Positions 1 through 6,831 of a stretch of DNA of 25,570 nucleotides are shown in pieces. The position numbers were made by a program, and so were the translations under genes. The notes beneath the pieces were generated by a model. It searched no databases, was not told the DNA's origin, and saw only the letters and a program-made list of their open reading frames with translations. The stretch is taken from positions 1-25,570 of the IMG/VR virus record IMGVR_UViG_3300006920_000219. One strand, given 5' to 3'. Position 1 is the stretch's first letter; the number at the start of each line of letters is the position of its first letter. This DNA comes from a virus.

Positions 1-588
1 ACCAAAGCCATAGGCTCCAGCGTTACGACCACCACCGCTCACCAGATCAATGACCTGAGCGGCAATCAAATACAGTTTCAAACCACCAGCACCCGTACCA
101 GAGATGAAGTAAGGAGCGGCCTCGAAGGAGACCTTACCAACTGTGCCACCCCAGATAGCGGTGCTGCTATTGAGTGGCTTGCCCTTAGCATCGAACAGCG
201 CAATCTTGCGGTTCCACTTCTCGCCCTTCTGGTTCACGCCAGATGCTGCTGTAGCGAACTTGAAGAACACATCACCGGTTGGCTCTTCAGTTTGCTGATC
301 ATAGATTTCAGAGAACAAATCGTTAGCTTTAAAGCCGCCTAGCTTCTTACGTTGTTCAACCTTCAGTTCCTTGTACTTCTCTTCACCCATAGCCAGAGCC
401 TCTTTATAGAGAGGCTGGAGTTGGTCAATGAGGGACTGTGCTTCGTCGCGGGACAGCACCAGCTGAGTCTTGAACTCGCCGTTAGCTTTAGGGAACTGCT
501 CATTGCCGTAGTCGGGCTTCGTCAGGGACGGGTAACGGAACGTACCTTTAGGTGAAGTGAAGGTAGGATTCTTTTTTGGCTTTGCCAT
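1..588 (-). CDS. ssDNA-binding protein, T7 gp2.5-like (3' end cut by window)
   Basis: Translating the minus strand from the ATG at 588 gives 196 codons open to the window edge. The protein starts MAKPKKNPTF and contains TKPDYGNEQF (about residues 23-32), which matches the AKPDYGNEE block near the N-terminus of T7 gp2.5. Further on, FDAKGKPLNS and a GGLKLYLIAAQVIDL segment followed by GGG match the C-terminal part of the gp2.5 OB fold. T7 gp2.5 is about 232 residues, so roughly 35-40 residues, including the expected acidic tail, lie outside the window. gp2.5 coats single-stranded DNA during replication and recombination and recruits the phage polymerase and helicase-primase. A GAAAG purine tract 5-10 bases before the ATG can serve as ribosome binding site. 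Position downstream of the RNA polymerase matches T7 gene order. Confidence 0.9.
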   Translation of the reverse strand, partial: MAKPKKNPTFTSPKGTFRYPSLTKPDYGNEQFPKANGEFKTQLVLSRDEAQSLIDQLQPLYKEALAMGEEKYKELKVEQRKKLGGFKANDLFSEIYDQQTEEPTGDVFFKFATAASGVNQKGEKWNRKIALFDAKGKPLNSSTAIWGGTVGKVSFEAAPYFISGTGAGGLKLYLIAAQVIDLVSGGGRNAGAYGFG

Positions 589-643
589 AGTTTTCTTTCA
601 GGGAATTAGTGGTGTGTAGTTCAGCTTTAGGGGGTTCTTAAAG

Positions 644-883
644 CTACATTTTTGAGTAATAGTGTTCGAGCATCGGGATGTCATAGCCCTGCTCCATTAG
701 TTCTGCCGCTAGGGTCAAGGTAATCTGCCGACCTGATTGCCATGTAGCCATCGCCTTAGCAAGTGCCGTGGTGTATTCGCCTTCAAAGTCCATTGGATGT
801 CTCATTGAATGTTCTGGGGGAGGAATCGCCAGCACCGCAGTTTTGGGTGTCGGGCTGGCTGATTCTTTGTATGGAACTTTCAA
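644..883 (-). CDS. Small phage protein of unknown function between RNAP and SSB
   Basis: An open frame of up to 79 residues lies between the RNA polymerase and the ssDNA-binding protein genes and ends in MLEHYYSKM. I do not recognise the family. The composition (aromatic, acidic and basic residues in the second half) looks like a real soluble protein, and T7 relatives carry small genes here. The start is uncertain. The TTG at 883 gives the longest frame but has no ribosome binding site and lies inside a 12-bp repeat that may be a phage promoter. ATG codons at 805 and 793 are alternatives, also with weak upstream signals. No membrane segment or known motif is visible. Confidence 0.55.
   Translation of the reverse strand: MKVPYKESASPTPKTAVLAIPPPEHSMRHPMDFEGEYTTALAKAMATWQSGRQITLTLAAELMEQGYDIPMLEHYYSKM
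872..883 (-). promoter_or_regulatory. Candidate phage RNAP promoter motif, copy 1 (after RNAP gene)
   Basis: The minus strand reads TTGAAAGTTCCA followed by TACAAAG. The same 12 bases occur upstream of the RNA polymerase gene (3732-3743) and directly at the terL stop (8793-8804), always on the coding strand. This copy starts about 20 bp after the RNA polymerase stop, a place where T7 has its first class II promoters. No sigma70 -10 box lies at a suitable distance, so a phage-polymerase promoter is the best guess. This is inferred from three copies only. Confidence 0.4.
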
Positions 884-903
884 TAATCGCGAATGTGTGA
901 CTA

Positions 904-3462
904 TTAGGCAAAGCAGTAGCGTGAGTCCCGCACTTGCTGCAAATCCAAGCTGCCACGTTCCGGCAATGGCTTCATCTGAGCTTTAAGCTTGTCGGAGAGT
1001 TGGGCATATATCTCATCACGGAAGTCTGAGATGACATCAACTGACTCATACATCTCGACAAAGCTTTCCCGAACAACTTCATACATAGTCTGCATGTCAG
1101 CTGCCGGTGCGCCAAAGGAATCATGGATCATAGCGAAGCTGGTAATGCCCTTCTGGCTGGCACGTACAGTTGTCAACATCATATGACTAGCGTCTGCTGC
1201 GTGAACGAAGTTGGGTGAAATCCCATTGGCTTGCTTACGACGATCCAGTTCATCAGGGTTCTCGACATTCATCGTGAGCTTGATGACCTGACCAGCAATC
1301 GCGGTACGCACACGGTGTGGCTCGACATTCGCATAGGCTTGCATGATCGGGAAGCCACATGGTGAAGTCCACCGTACTGGTAGTTGATCCGATGCTGCCA
1401 GCGAGGCGGTCTCTTGCAGCCACTTCATTGCCTCAGAAGCTTTCACCAGTACTTGTGACACTGCATTCCAGATTAGCTTTGCCAAGTAACCAGCCGCACG
1501 GTATCCGTCACCGCTGAAGGGATAGAACTTACCATCCCTACGGGCTGGGTTAAGGATGTCTTCGAGGAGTTGTTCTTTGAAGCCATACTCTTTAGAGCCG
1601 TAGCACAAGGTCATCACGGAACGCTTGGTCACCTTGCGGTTGATGCCAAACTCCAACCACTGCTTTGCCAGTACCTTCGTACCTTCATAGATGTAGGAAG
1701 TACCAGCATCGGTGTGCCGCATCTCATCTGCCGTACCGGACACTAGATCAAGCTTGGCCTGTTCGCTAACCAACTCAGCTACCATGCGATAGACATCTGC
1801 TGGCTTCTCTGATGGAGTCAGGTTGACCTGTGCGCCACCCTTCTCACAGCGGAGCATTGCTGAGAAGTGCTGGATGCCTGAACAAGAGCCGTCTGCCGAG
1901 CAAGGGATTTTGCTAACGAAGTCTTCGCCGTACTGACAGAAGCCAGCCCACTCGAAACAGAAGGCCAGGAACTGCCACTGCTTATCTGTAGCGACACTGT
2001 CACCCTTGTCATCCATGCGATTGCCAAAGCCTGAGACCCAGCCACGATTGTTATATGGGTCAGCTGCGATGGCGAGTATCTCTTCTTCATTGTTAAGGAT
2101 GAAGTTCACACGGTCTTCGAAGCTGCACTTGTCCTCACCCATCAGGTTTGCACCCTGTACTGCCAACCACTTCCAACCTTCTGCACCAAGCTTCTTGCCG
2201 TTGGCGAATCTCAGGAGGGACTTGGTGGTGTCGTTGCCTTGGCAGTTCAATGAAGACACTGCGTAGATACGACCACGGAAGTCCAGCTGATATGGCATAT
2301 AGATTTTGCGATAGCGGCTGTAGCGATCTGCAATATCCAGAATCATGGAGAAGTGAATACGCTTAGAGCGGATCGACAGGTTGTGCCGGTGAACCTTAGC
2401 GGCAGAGACACGGTACTGCATACGGGCATCCTCGTTTGTCTCGATGTCTGCAGGAGGTACAGGCAGCGGCACACCATCCTTAGGTGGAAGTCCAGCCACG
2501 GTGCTGTTTGCGTACCAGAGGGTTCTCATGACCTCCATGACCTTGGTGTTGACCTGCCATGCGGTTCTCTGCAGGGAGTTAACAGCCGAGTAGACCAGCG
2601 GCATGTCTGTGTTCGCCAACTCCTCTTGATACGCTCTGTTGTTTGACTTAACCAGCTTCAGAGGCTTGATAGCCGTGCTGATATAGCCGCCATCAAGCGG
2701 GTTAGTCCAATCACGAGGGCGTACGACCATCGGCTCATACATTGGACGCAGCATAGCGATAGCGTCCTTACGCTGGGTGATCCAGTTCAGGACATCCTCA
2801 CGAACCTTAAGAACCTTGATGAGCTTCTTCTTGCCTTCGCTCTGTGTCACTACCTCGACGATGCCAATGGACTCGACACACAGGTCGATCATCTTAGAGC
2901 CAACATGGAGCCGCTCATCAGGAGTCCATGACTTCCAGCCGTCTTCCATACGATCAGCCATGCGGACAGCGTAGACATGCTTGTAGTGGTTCGAGGTACG
3001 CTGCTTTGCACCCAAGACAATACGCTCATAGTTCTTACGCTCTGCCTCTCGGATAGCAGACAGCCGCATCTCATCCTCGATGGCAGTCCCAATCGATACC
3101 GCAACATACTGCAGGGTGCGGACGGTGGACAAGCCAGAGATGATGTTCTTCAAGGCAAGGTAGGCAAGTTTGTCTGAGGAGGTGTCACGCACCCGCTTGA
3201 AACAAATCTGACGGTTACCTGCACGGCCTTCTGCAGCCTCTGTGCGCCACTTGGTTACCGCATCAGCGAACTGCTGCAGTCGGTGTGCCAGCAAGGTCTT
3301 GCCGTACACACTTCCCTCTTCACGCTCATGCTCAACTGAGGAGTTCACATGATGCATGAACCGCTCTGCTCCACGGGTGGTCATGGACTCTTCTAGAGAC
3401 AACTGAACAGACATCAGATCGATGTCATTAGCGGAGTCTTCAGGCAGCAAGTAGTTATTCAT
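904..3462 (-). CDS. Phage single-subunit DNA-directed RNA polymerase (T7 gp1 family)
   Basis: This 852-residue protein is close to the 883 residues of T7 RNA polymerase and transcribes phage middle and late genes. The catalytic motifs are intact. ADGSCSGIQHFSAM carries the first catalytic aspartate (D524). RKVTKRSVMTLCYGS holds the R609, K613 and Y621 equivalents of T7 R627, K631 and Y639. MIHDSFG carries the second catalytic aspartate (D781). The C-terminus ends YCFA, like the T7 'foot' (FAFA). In the specificity loop, aligned by flanking GFP and NFVH blocks, T7 R746 is kept (R717), but N748, R756 and Q758 correspond to R719, I727 and L729, so it should read a different promoter. The ATG at 3462 follows TTAGGACA, an acceptable ribosome binding site. 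The gene lies downstream of a terminator and the candidate attP, not directly behind the early genes. Confidence 0.97.
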   Translation of the reverse strand: MNNYLLPEDSANDIDLMSVQLSLEESMTTRGAERFMHHVNSSVEHEREEGSVYGKTLLAHRLQQFADAVTKWRTEAAEGRAGNRQICFKRVRDTSSDKLAYLALKNIISGLSTVRTLQYVAVSIGTAIEDEMRLSAIREAERKNYERIVLGAKQRTSNHYKHVYAVRMADRMEDGWKSWTPDERLHVGSKMIDLCVESIGIVEVVTQSEGKKKLIKVLKVREDVLNWITQRKDAIAMLRPMYEPMVVRPRDWTNPLDGGYISTAIKPLKLVKSNNRAYQEELANTDMPLVYSAVNSLQRTAWQVNTKVMEVMRTLWYANSTVAGLPPKDGVPLPVPPADIETNEDARMQYRVSAAKVHRHNLSIRSKRIHFSMILDIADRYSRYRKIYMPYQLDFRGRIYAVSSLNCQGNDTTKSLLRFANGKKLGAEGWKWLAVQGANLMGEDKCSFEDRVNFILNNEEEILAIAADPYNNRGWVSGFGNRMDDKGDSVATDKQWQFLAFCFEWAGFCQYGEDFVSKIPCSADGSCSGIQHFSAMLRCEKGGAQVNLTPSEKPADVYRMVAELVSEQAKLDLVSGTADEMRHTDAGTSYIYEGTKVLAKQWLEFGINRKVTKRSVMTLCYGSKEYGFKEQLLEDILNPARRDGKFYPFSGDGYRAAGYLAKLIWNAVSQVLVKASEAMKWLQETASLAASDQLPVRWTSPCGFPIMQAYANVEPHRVRTAIAGQVIKLTMNVENPDELDRRKQANGISPNFVHAADASHMMLTTVRASQKGITSFAMIHDSFGAPAADMQTMYEVVRESFVEMYESVDVISDFRDEIYAQLSDKLKAQMKPLPERGSLDLQQVRDSRYCFA

Positions 3463-3576
3463 TAGATTGTCCTAAGGTTCGTTTTAACGATTACTACCAC
3501 TACGATTACTTACTTAAGTAGCAAGTCTTGAGGAGCAGTAATCTTTATTGTCTAAGTACTAAGAGAAATCTTAAGT

Positions 3577-3704
3577 TGACACAAAGTGACACAGAGGTTT
3601 TTTAACAGATATAGCCAAAACCCACGCCAGTCGTAGAGGTATCTTCCACATCTGGTATCAAGTTGACGCAGTGTCACTTTTCAGCCATTTTCCGGAATTG
3701 ACAC
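3577..3704 (+). repeat. TGACRC repeat cluster, RNAP side (candidate integrase arm sites)
   Basis: TGACAC occurs at 3577-3582, 3587-3592 and 3699-3704, TGACGC at 3664-3669, and an inverted copy (GTGTCA) at 3671-3676. The first two are 10 bp apart, one helical turn. The same hexamer recurs on the other side of the tRNA. Short repeats flanking a tRNA core next to an integrase gene are typical of arm-type binding sites of tyrosine recombinases. The assignment is inferred from layout. Confidence 0.5.
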
Positions 3705-3731
3705 ATACCGAATTCGGCTTAGTAGCTTTAC

Positions 3732-3743
3732 TGGAACTTTCAA
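3732..3743 (-). promoter_or_regulatory. Candidate phage RNAP promoter motif, copy 2 (upstream of RNAP)
   Basis: The minus strand reads TTGAAAGTTCCA followed by GTAAAG. It lies about 20 bp downstream of the terminator and about 270 bp upstream of the RNA polymerase start codon. A phage promoter here would give the polymerase positive autoregulation. A weak host -35 (TTGAAA) cannot be excluded, but no good -10 follows. Confidence 0.4.
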
Positions 3744-3744
3744 A

Positions 3745-3753
3745 TATCTGGTA
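3745..3753. promoter_or_regulatory. TATCTGGTA motif, RNAP leader copy
   Basis: TATCTGGTA is followed by GTACTTCTGAGAAA. A close relative (TATCTGGTA then CTTCTGCGAAA) lies at 5669-5690 upstream of the MarR-like gene, and TATCTGGTA also lies at 7942-7950 upstream of the early promoter. A shared regulator-binding site is possible. Confidence 0.35.
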
Positions 3754-3764
3754 GTACTTCTGAG

Positions 3765-3789
3765 AAAAAAGCCCCGCTGAACTGGGGCT
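3765..3789 (-). terminator. Rho-independent terminator between tRNA-Leu and RNAP
   Basis: On the minus strand, AGCCCC pairs perfectly with GGGGCT around an 8-base loop and is followed by a run of T. It lies 20 bp after the CCA end of the tRNA. It would stop transcription from the early/integrase side, or from a host tRNA promoter after integration, before the RNA polymerase gene. Confidence 0.88.
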
Positions 3790-3809
3790 AAGTATTTGAA
3801 TTTATTGAA

Positions 3810-3894
3810 TGGTGCGGGTAGCGGGACTTGAACCCACACTCCTTACGGAAACAGATTTTAAGTCTGTCGTGTATACCAATTTCACCATACCCGC
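3810..3894 (-). tRNA. tRNA-Leu(UAA), complete, CCA encoded
   Basis: The minus strand folds as a complete 85-base class II tRNA. The acceptor stem GCGGGTA pairs with TACCCGC and is followed by A and an encoded CCA. The anticodon stem ACAGA/TCTGT closes the loop CTTAAAA, with anticodon TAA at 3860-3858. The variable arm (TTCCGTAAGGAG region) is long, as expected for leucine tRNAs, and the T arm GTGGGTTCAAGTCCC is canonical. The gene lies directly downstream of the integrase, in the same orientation, and is flanked by short repeats, so it is probably the core of attP as well as a possibly functional tRNA. Most attP cores hold only a 3' part of the host tRNA; this one is full length. Confidence 0.93.
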
Positions 3895-3968
3895 ATACTA
3901 CTTTTTCGGACTCATGGTATTTTAAGTCCTACCACATTCAATATAATCAAGTACTTACAAATATAATG

Positions 3969-4017
3969 TGACACAAAAGTGACGCTCCCACTGACGCAAT
4001 TGTCGCAAATGTGACAC
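3969..4017 (+). repeat. TGACRC repeat cluster, integrase side (candidate integrase arm sites)
   Basis: TGACAC occurs at 3969 and 4012, and TGACGC at 3980 and 3992. The spacings are 11, 12 and 20 bp, so the copies fall roughly on one face of the helix. They fill the gap between the tRNA 5' end and the integrase stop codon. Together with the cluster at 3577-3704 they bracket the tRNA, as integrase arm sites would. Confidence 0.5.
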
Positions 4018-4025
4018 TAAAGTTG

Positions 4026-5054
4026 TCAAGAAAATGCTTCTAAAGCTTCAGTACCGGACTCCAGACCCTTGCCAGCCAAGTTGATGTAACGCTGGGTCAC
4101 CATGATGTTCGAGTGTCCTAGCCAAGCTTGGATGAACGGAGCGGACTTACCTGCCATTGCCAAGCGAGTCCCACAGGTGTGACGCAGGGTGTGAACGATA
4201 AACTCATCGTCGTCGTCCATAGCCATGTCATGTCGCAGCATGTCCCACTGTAGGCGCAGCTTGGAGTCGGTCAGGTCAGCGAACAGCCGATCATTCCCTT
4301 TGCGTCTTTCGACCATCTCAAGCAGTCGCTTTGTCATCGGCACAATCCGCAGCTTGCTGGACTTGTTACCCCCAGCGACCCCTACAGCCAGCAGCCTTGC
4401 CTTGCCATCACGCACATCAGCGAGTCTGAAGTTCAGAATCTCCATTCTACGGAAACCTGTATCGATCCCGAACATGATGAAGTCTGCCAGCCCACCTAAC
4501 CCGCGCTGCTTGCATATCTCCAGCATCTGCTTCTCTTCCTCTACTTCAAAGAAGCGGGTGTTGTGTTCACTCTCACGCCTACGAGTCATCCTTGGCATCA
4601 GGTCAATCCAACCTTCATCCGCTGCTGTCTTAAGCATCACAGACAGGGCAGACAACTTACGGTTGACCGTACCACCACAGTTGCCGCTCTCAGCGAAGTG
4701 AACAGACATCTTACGGACTGCCTCCTGCTTGATAGCCCTCACTGGTGTTTTTTCACCAAGGAAGTTAAGCACATGCCTTGCATTGACCAACTGAGCGTTC
4801 TTAGAGTCAGCCCAGCGGGTTTGCTTGGTGATCTTGAAGACATACCCAAGAGTGACACCGCTTTCGTCTTCTGGAGCTACTGTGACGTTCTGGCGTTGTG
4901 GAGTGAACCGCTGAAGCTTCCGCTTTTCCCACTTCGCCTCTTCCATCGTGTTGATGCGTACAGCATCCTCTTCAGACTTCACTGTGGCTCGGAAGCGATC
5001 CGCACCACTGCCCACGTAAACTACCCATGAGCTTCCCCGTTTCATGTAAGGCAT
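4026..5054 (-). CDS. int: Phage integrase, tyrosine recombinase
   Basis: This 342-residue tyrosine recombinase has a complete active site: arginine R202 in DTGFRRMEI, a lysine at K231 or K234 in NKSSKLRI, H288 and R291 in HTLRH, H314 in LGHS, and the nucleophile Y323 in QRYINLA. The N-terminal part is the expected DNA-binding region (arm-binding then SAM-like core-binding domain). It would carry out site-specific integration, most likely into a host tRNA-Leu gene, given the tRNA 130 bp downstream. The ATG at 5054 is preceded by AAAGGAG five bases away, and the gene follows the MarR-like gene by only 14 bp, so the two are probably co-transcribed. Confidence 0.95.
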   Translation of the reverse strand: MPYMKRGSSWVVYVGSGADRFRATVKSEEDAVRINTMEEAKWEKRKLQRFTPQRQNVTVAPEDESGVTLGYVFKITKQTRWADSKNAQLVNARHVLNFLGEKTPVRAIKQEAVRKMSVHFAESGNCGGTVNRKLSALSVMLKTAADEGWIDLMPRMTRRRESEHNTRFFEVEEEKQMLEICKQRGLGGLADFIMFGIDTGFRRMEILNFRLADVRDGKARLLAVGVAGGNKSSKLRIVPMTKRLLEMVERRKGNDRLFADLTDSKLRLQWDMLRHDMAMDDDDEFIVHTLRHTCGTRLAMAGKSAPFIQAWLGHSNIMVTQRYINLAGKGLESGTEALEAFS

Positions 5055-5068
5055 AAAGGCTCCTTTGA

Positions 5069-5398
5069 TTAGATAATTTCTTCTAACAACTTCTCCCCTG
5101 CAGCAGTCAGGGAGACCAGCTTCTGTTTCCTATCCATTGGATTTTCATCCGCTTGGACAAGCCCCAGACCCTTCACGCCCATCGCTGGACGACCATCAGA
5201 TAACGCTTGCAAGTAGCGTGATGCGCTCGCATACGGCACGTTAGAAGACTCTGCAAGGCTTCTCATGGAGCGTTCTGGCTCTAAAGCAACTGCAAGCAAG
5301 AACAGAATTTGAGAGACCGGCATATTAGGATCTACATTCCTAAAAGTTTCTAAAAATTTAACTTTGTCTATGAGTTTAGTTGTAGACAGCTTTTTCAT
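5069..5398 (-). CDS. MarR-like winged-helix transcriptional regulator
   Basis: The 109-residue protein has a winged-helix layout: helices, then SMRSLAESSNVPYASASRYLQAL as helix-turn-helix (about residues 45-67), and a wing ending DRKQKLVSLTAAGEKLLEEI, a typical MarR-type C-terminal pattern. I choose the ATG at 5398 because AGAGGG lies just upstream; an upstream TTG at 5422 has no such site. The gene sits immediately before the integrase and behind a long AT-rich leader, which suggests it controls the lysogeny block. No CI-like repressor is visible in this window, so this is the best candidate for the lysogeny regulator, but that role is inferred. Confidence 0.8.
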   Translation of the reverse strand: MKKLSTTKLIDKVKFLETFRNVDPNMPVSQILFLLAVALEPERSMRSLAESSNVPYASASRYLQALSDGRPAMGVKGLGLVQADENPMDRKQKLVSLTAAGEKLLEEII

Positions 5399-5425
5399 TT
5401 CATTCCCTCTGTATCGGAGCAAAGA

Positions 5426-5587
5426 TCACATGCGCGGCCTCTGGACAGTACTCACATAGAGCGTGAACCACGCCCAATAAATGATGATTTCATATGGAAC
5501 CTGTTCAAAGCTTGGGAGCCATTGAAAGGAATTTCCTGATGATATAGCAAAATCTTTATTAATGATTTTTTTCAACAGTACCAACAT
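5426..5587 (-). CDS. Possible small protein upstream of the MarR-like gene
   Basis: A 53-residue frame starts at ATG 5587 (MLVLLKKIIN) and ends RPRM. It has a weak AAGGGA ribosome binding site nine bases upstream and a hydrophobic, aromatic stretch PYEIIIYWAWFTLYVSTV that could cross or lie on a membrane. It ends 27 bp before the regulator start. I do not recognise it. It may be a chance frame in an AT-rich leader. Confidence 0.35.
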   Translation of the reverse strand: MLVLLKKIINKDFAISSGNSFQWLPSFEQVPYEIIIYWAWFTLYVSTVQRPRM

Positions 5588-5757
5588 CGGTGATTCCCTT
5601 ATTTCGCAGTTAACTTATGGTTTTTATTAATTTTTTTTCCAGATAAACCTACATTATTTATAATTGAGTATCTGGTACTTCTGCGAAAGCACTCTCTTCA
5701 TTTCCCTAAATTAGGGAGGCTAATTATAGAGGAAGCCATAGATTCCTGACGGAAACA
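5588..5757. promoter_or_regulatory. AT-rich regulatory leader of the regulator/integrase block
   Basis: The stretch contains a TATCTGGTA motif (5669-5677), AT-rich segments with several -10-like hexamers on the minus strand, and a perfect 13-bp palindrome CCCTAAATTAGGG at 5704-5716 that looks like an operator. I could not choose one sigma70 promoter with confidence. Confidence 0.45.
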
Positions 5758-5865
5758 TTACAACAACCTTACGTTAGCAAAGGCGATAAGCTCAGACAGC
5801 TCCTGTACAGGCTTGCCAAGACTCTCAGCGATAGCGTCCAAGATCTGGGTGCAGGTGTTTTCCAT
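5758..5865 (-). CDS. Small early protein, 35 residues
   Basis: The frame MENTCTQILDAIAESLGKPVQELSELIAFANVRLL starts at ATG 5865 with CAGGAG six bases upstream, one of the better ribosome binding sites here. It follows the 123-residue early gene by about 30 bp. It is predicted helical and acidic, with no membrane segment. I do not know its function. Small host-directed proteins are common in early regions of T7-like phages, which is the only hint. Confidence 0.65.
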   Translation of the reverse strand: MENTCTQILDAIAESLGKPVQELSELIAFANVRLL

Positions 5866-5893
5866 TTGATTCTCCTGTGGTGTTCTAGGGGTG

Positions 5894-6265
5894 TTACTGA
5901 GCGAATGAAGCATTGATCTGGCGGTCATGCAGGTAGGCATAAGCTGCCTTAGACACTGGTGCGAAGTCATCTGACTTATTCACGAAGCTGTCGTACTTGT
6001 ACGGGTTGTAAGTGATGCAGTCAGTCGCCGCAGCCATTGCGCGATCTGCTTCAATGTCTTCTGTCCAGTAGCCAATGACACCGGCATGAACGTACTTCTT
6101 CTGCTCTCTGAGAACCCTTGCGCGTCCTGCCTGTGAGACCTTAAAGACAGCGTCCAGCAGATGGATAGAGTCAACGTGAGCGACCACGCGACCCTTGTTT
6201 TCACCCTCCATTGCCTTGACTGAAAACTTGCGCTTGTGCAGGTTGAAGTAAACGTAAACTTTCAT
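5894..6265 (-). CDS. Conserved early phage protein of unknown function
   Basis: This 123-residue protein starts MKVYVYFNLHKRKFSVKAMEG and contains a GRVVAHVDSI segment, a pattern I associate with conserved hypothetical proteins of tailed phages. It has no catalytic motif I can name and no membrane segment. The ATG at 6265 follows GAGGAGA, a strong ribosome binding site. It is part of the early block transcribed from 7.9 kb. Confidence 0.85.
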   Translation of the reverse strand: MKVYVYFNLHKRKFSVKAMEGENKGRVVAHVDSIHLLDAVFKVSQAGRARVLREQKKYVHAGVIGYWTEDIEADRAMAAATDCITYNPYKYDSFVNKSDDFAPVSKAAYAYLHDRQINASFAQ

Positions 6266-6285
6266 GGTTTATCTCCTCAGGTTGG

Positions 6286-6474
6286 TCAGTAGGTGAAGCC
6301 GGTCAGCAGCAACGTGCCGCGCTTGACCCATATTTCGTGGGAGGTGTCTTCTGTATCGGTCAGCGCGTATCGCTTCGAAGAGCGGTCGTACGTACTGCGG
6401 ATATAGGTTTTCTTAGCTGTCTCAGAGCGGCGAACGAATTCACCTTGCGGGATTGACTCAACTGGTTTTTTCAT
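6286..6474 (-). CDS. Conserved small early phage protein
   Basis: The 62-residue protein (MKKPVESIPQGEFVRRSETA...YIRSTYDRSSKRYALTDTEDTSHEIWVKRG...TGFTY) matches from memory a family of short phage proteins with an 'IPxGEF...YDRSxKxYxLxDxED' core and a terminal GFTY/DFTF. Function is unknown. The ATG at 6474 follows CAGGAGATACATC, a good ribosome binding site. Spacing to its neighbours is about 20 and 50 bp, fitting one early operon. Confidence 0.82.
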   Translation of the reverse strand: MKKPVESIPQGEFVRRSETAKKTYIRSTYDRSSKRYALTDTEDTSHEIWVKRGTLLLTGFTY

Positions 6475-6527
6475 GATGTATCTCCTGTCCGGTCTTAAAA
6501 TTGGTCTTCACGTTCGATCCACTCAGT

Positions 6528-6743
6528 TCAGTAGTTCGTATCCCCGACCCACCCCCTGTTGCAGACGCTGGGGTAGAAGGACTGCTGCCAGCGCGACTCA
6601 TCCATGCTCTTAACTAGGACACGCCCAGTGCTGCCGCTATGCCGTGGTTCTTCCATGCCTACTACGACGACAGCCTCACCTTGGAAGGTGTGTGCTATGT
6701 CACCTACGTTGACGGCATTGCCTTGCTTGTTGACTAGTTTCAT
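6528..6743 (-). CDS. Conserved small early phage protein
   Basis: The 71-residue protein begins MKLVNKQGNAVNVGDIAHTFQGEAVVVVGMEEPRHSGSTGRV and ends in an aromatic FYPSVCNRGWVG segment. The EPRHSGSTGRVxV block resembles a short family of phage proteins of unknown function. It probably forms a small beta barrel. The ATG at 6743 follows GAAAGGAACACATC. Confidence 0.8.
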   Translation of the reverse strand: MKLVNKQGNAVNVGDIAHTFQGEAVVVVGMEEPRHSGSTGRVLVKSMDESRWQQSFYPSVCNRGWVGDTNY

Positions 6744-6787
6744 GATGTGTTCCTTTCAGGGTTGTACTGCTCCGGATAATTCCGACA

Positions 6788-6811
6788 CTGCAGACTATTG
6801 ATAATCTGCAG
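6788..6811 (-). other. Inverted repeat between early genes
   Basis: CTGCAGA and TCTGCAG form a perfect 7-bp stem around a 10-base loop in the gap between two early genes. No T tract follows, so it is not an ordinary terminator. In T7 the early transcript is cut by RNase III at hairpins between genes; this could be similar, but it is shorter than those sites. Confidence 0.35.
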
Positions 6812-6831
6812 TAGCTGAAAATCTGGGACTA

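Larger units (their letters stand above)
3463..3764. other. Non-coding leader of RNAP gene and P'-side of candidate attP
   Basis: No credible gene is present in this stretch of about 300 bp. It holds four direct and one inverted copy of the hexamer TGACRC (direct at 3577, 3587, 3664 and 3699; inverted at 3671), a 10-bp palindrome CCGAATTCGG at 3708-3717, a candidate phage promoter motif at 3732-3743 and one TATCTGGTA motif at 3745-3753. I could not find a convincing sigma70 promoter for the RNA polymerase gene on the minus strand. Confidence 0.6.

Noticed and set aside
3577-3606. Plus-strand sigma70 promoter starting TTGACA at 3576
   Set aside because: The -35 is perfect but the hexamer 17 bp downstream (TTTTTA) is poor, and the TTGACA is part of the TGACRC repeat series.
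4003-4024. Plus-strand GTGACACTAAAG resembling SP6 or T3 promoter cores
   Set aside because: It would transcribe antisense to all genes, only this one of the TGACRC copies has the CTA part, and it fits better as one of the phased integrase-site repeats.
4225-5030. Long plus-strand frames opposite the integrase
   Set aside because: They are antisense shadows of a clearly conserved gene and lack ribosome binding sites; the same holds for the other plus-strand frames in the window, including 7713-8021 opposite the small early genes.
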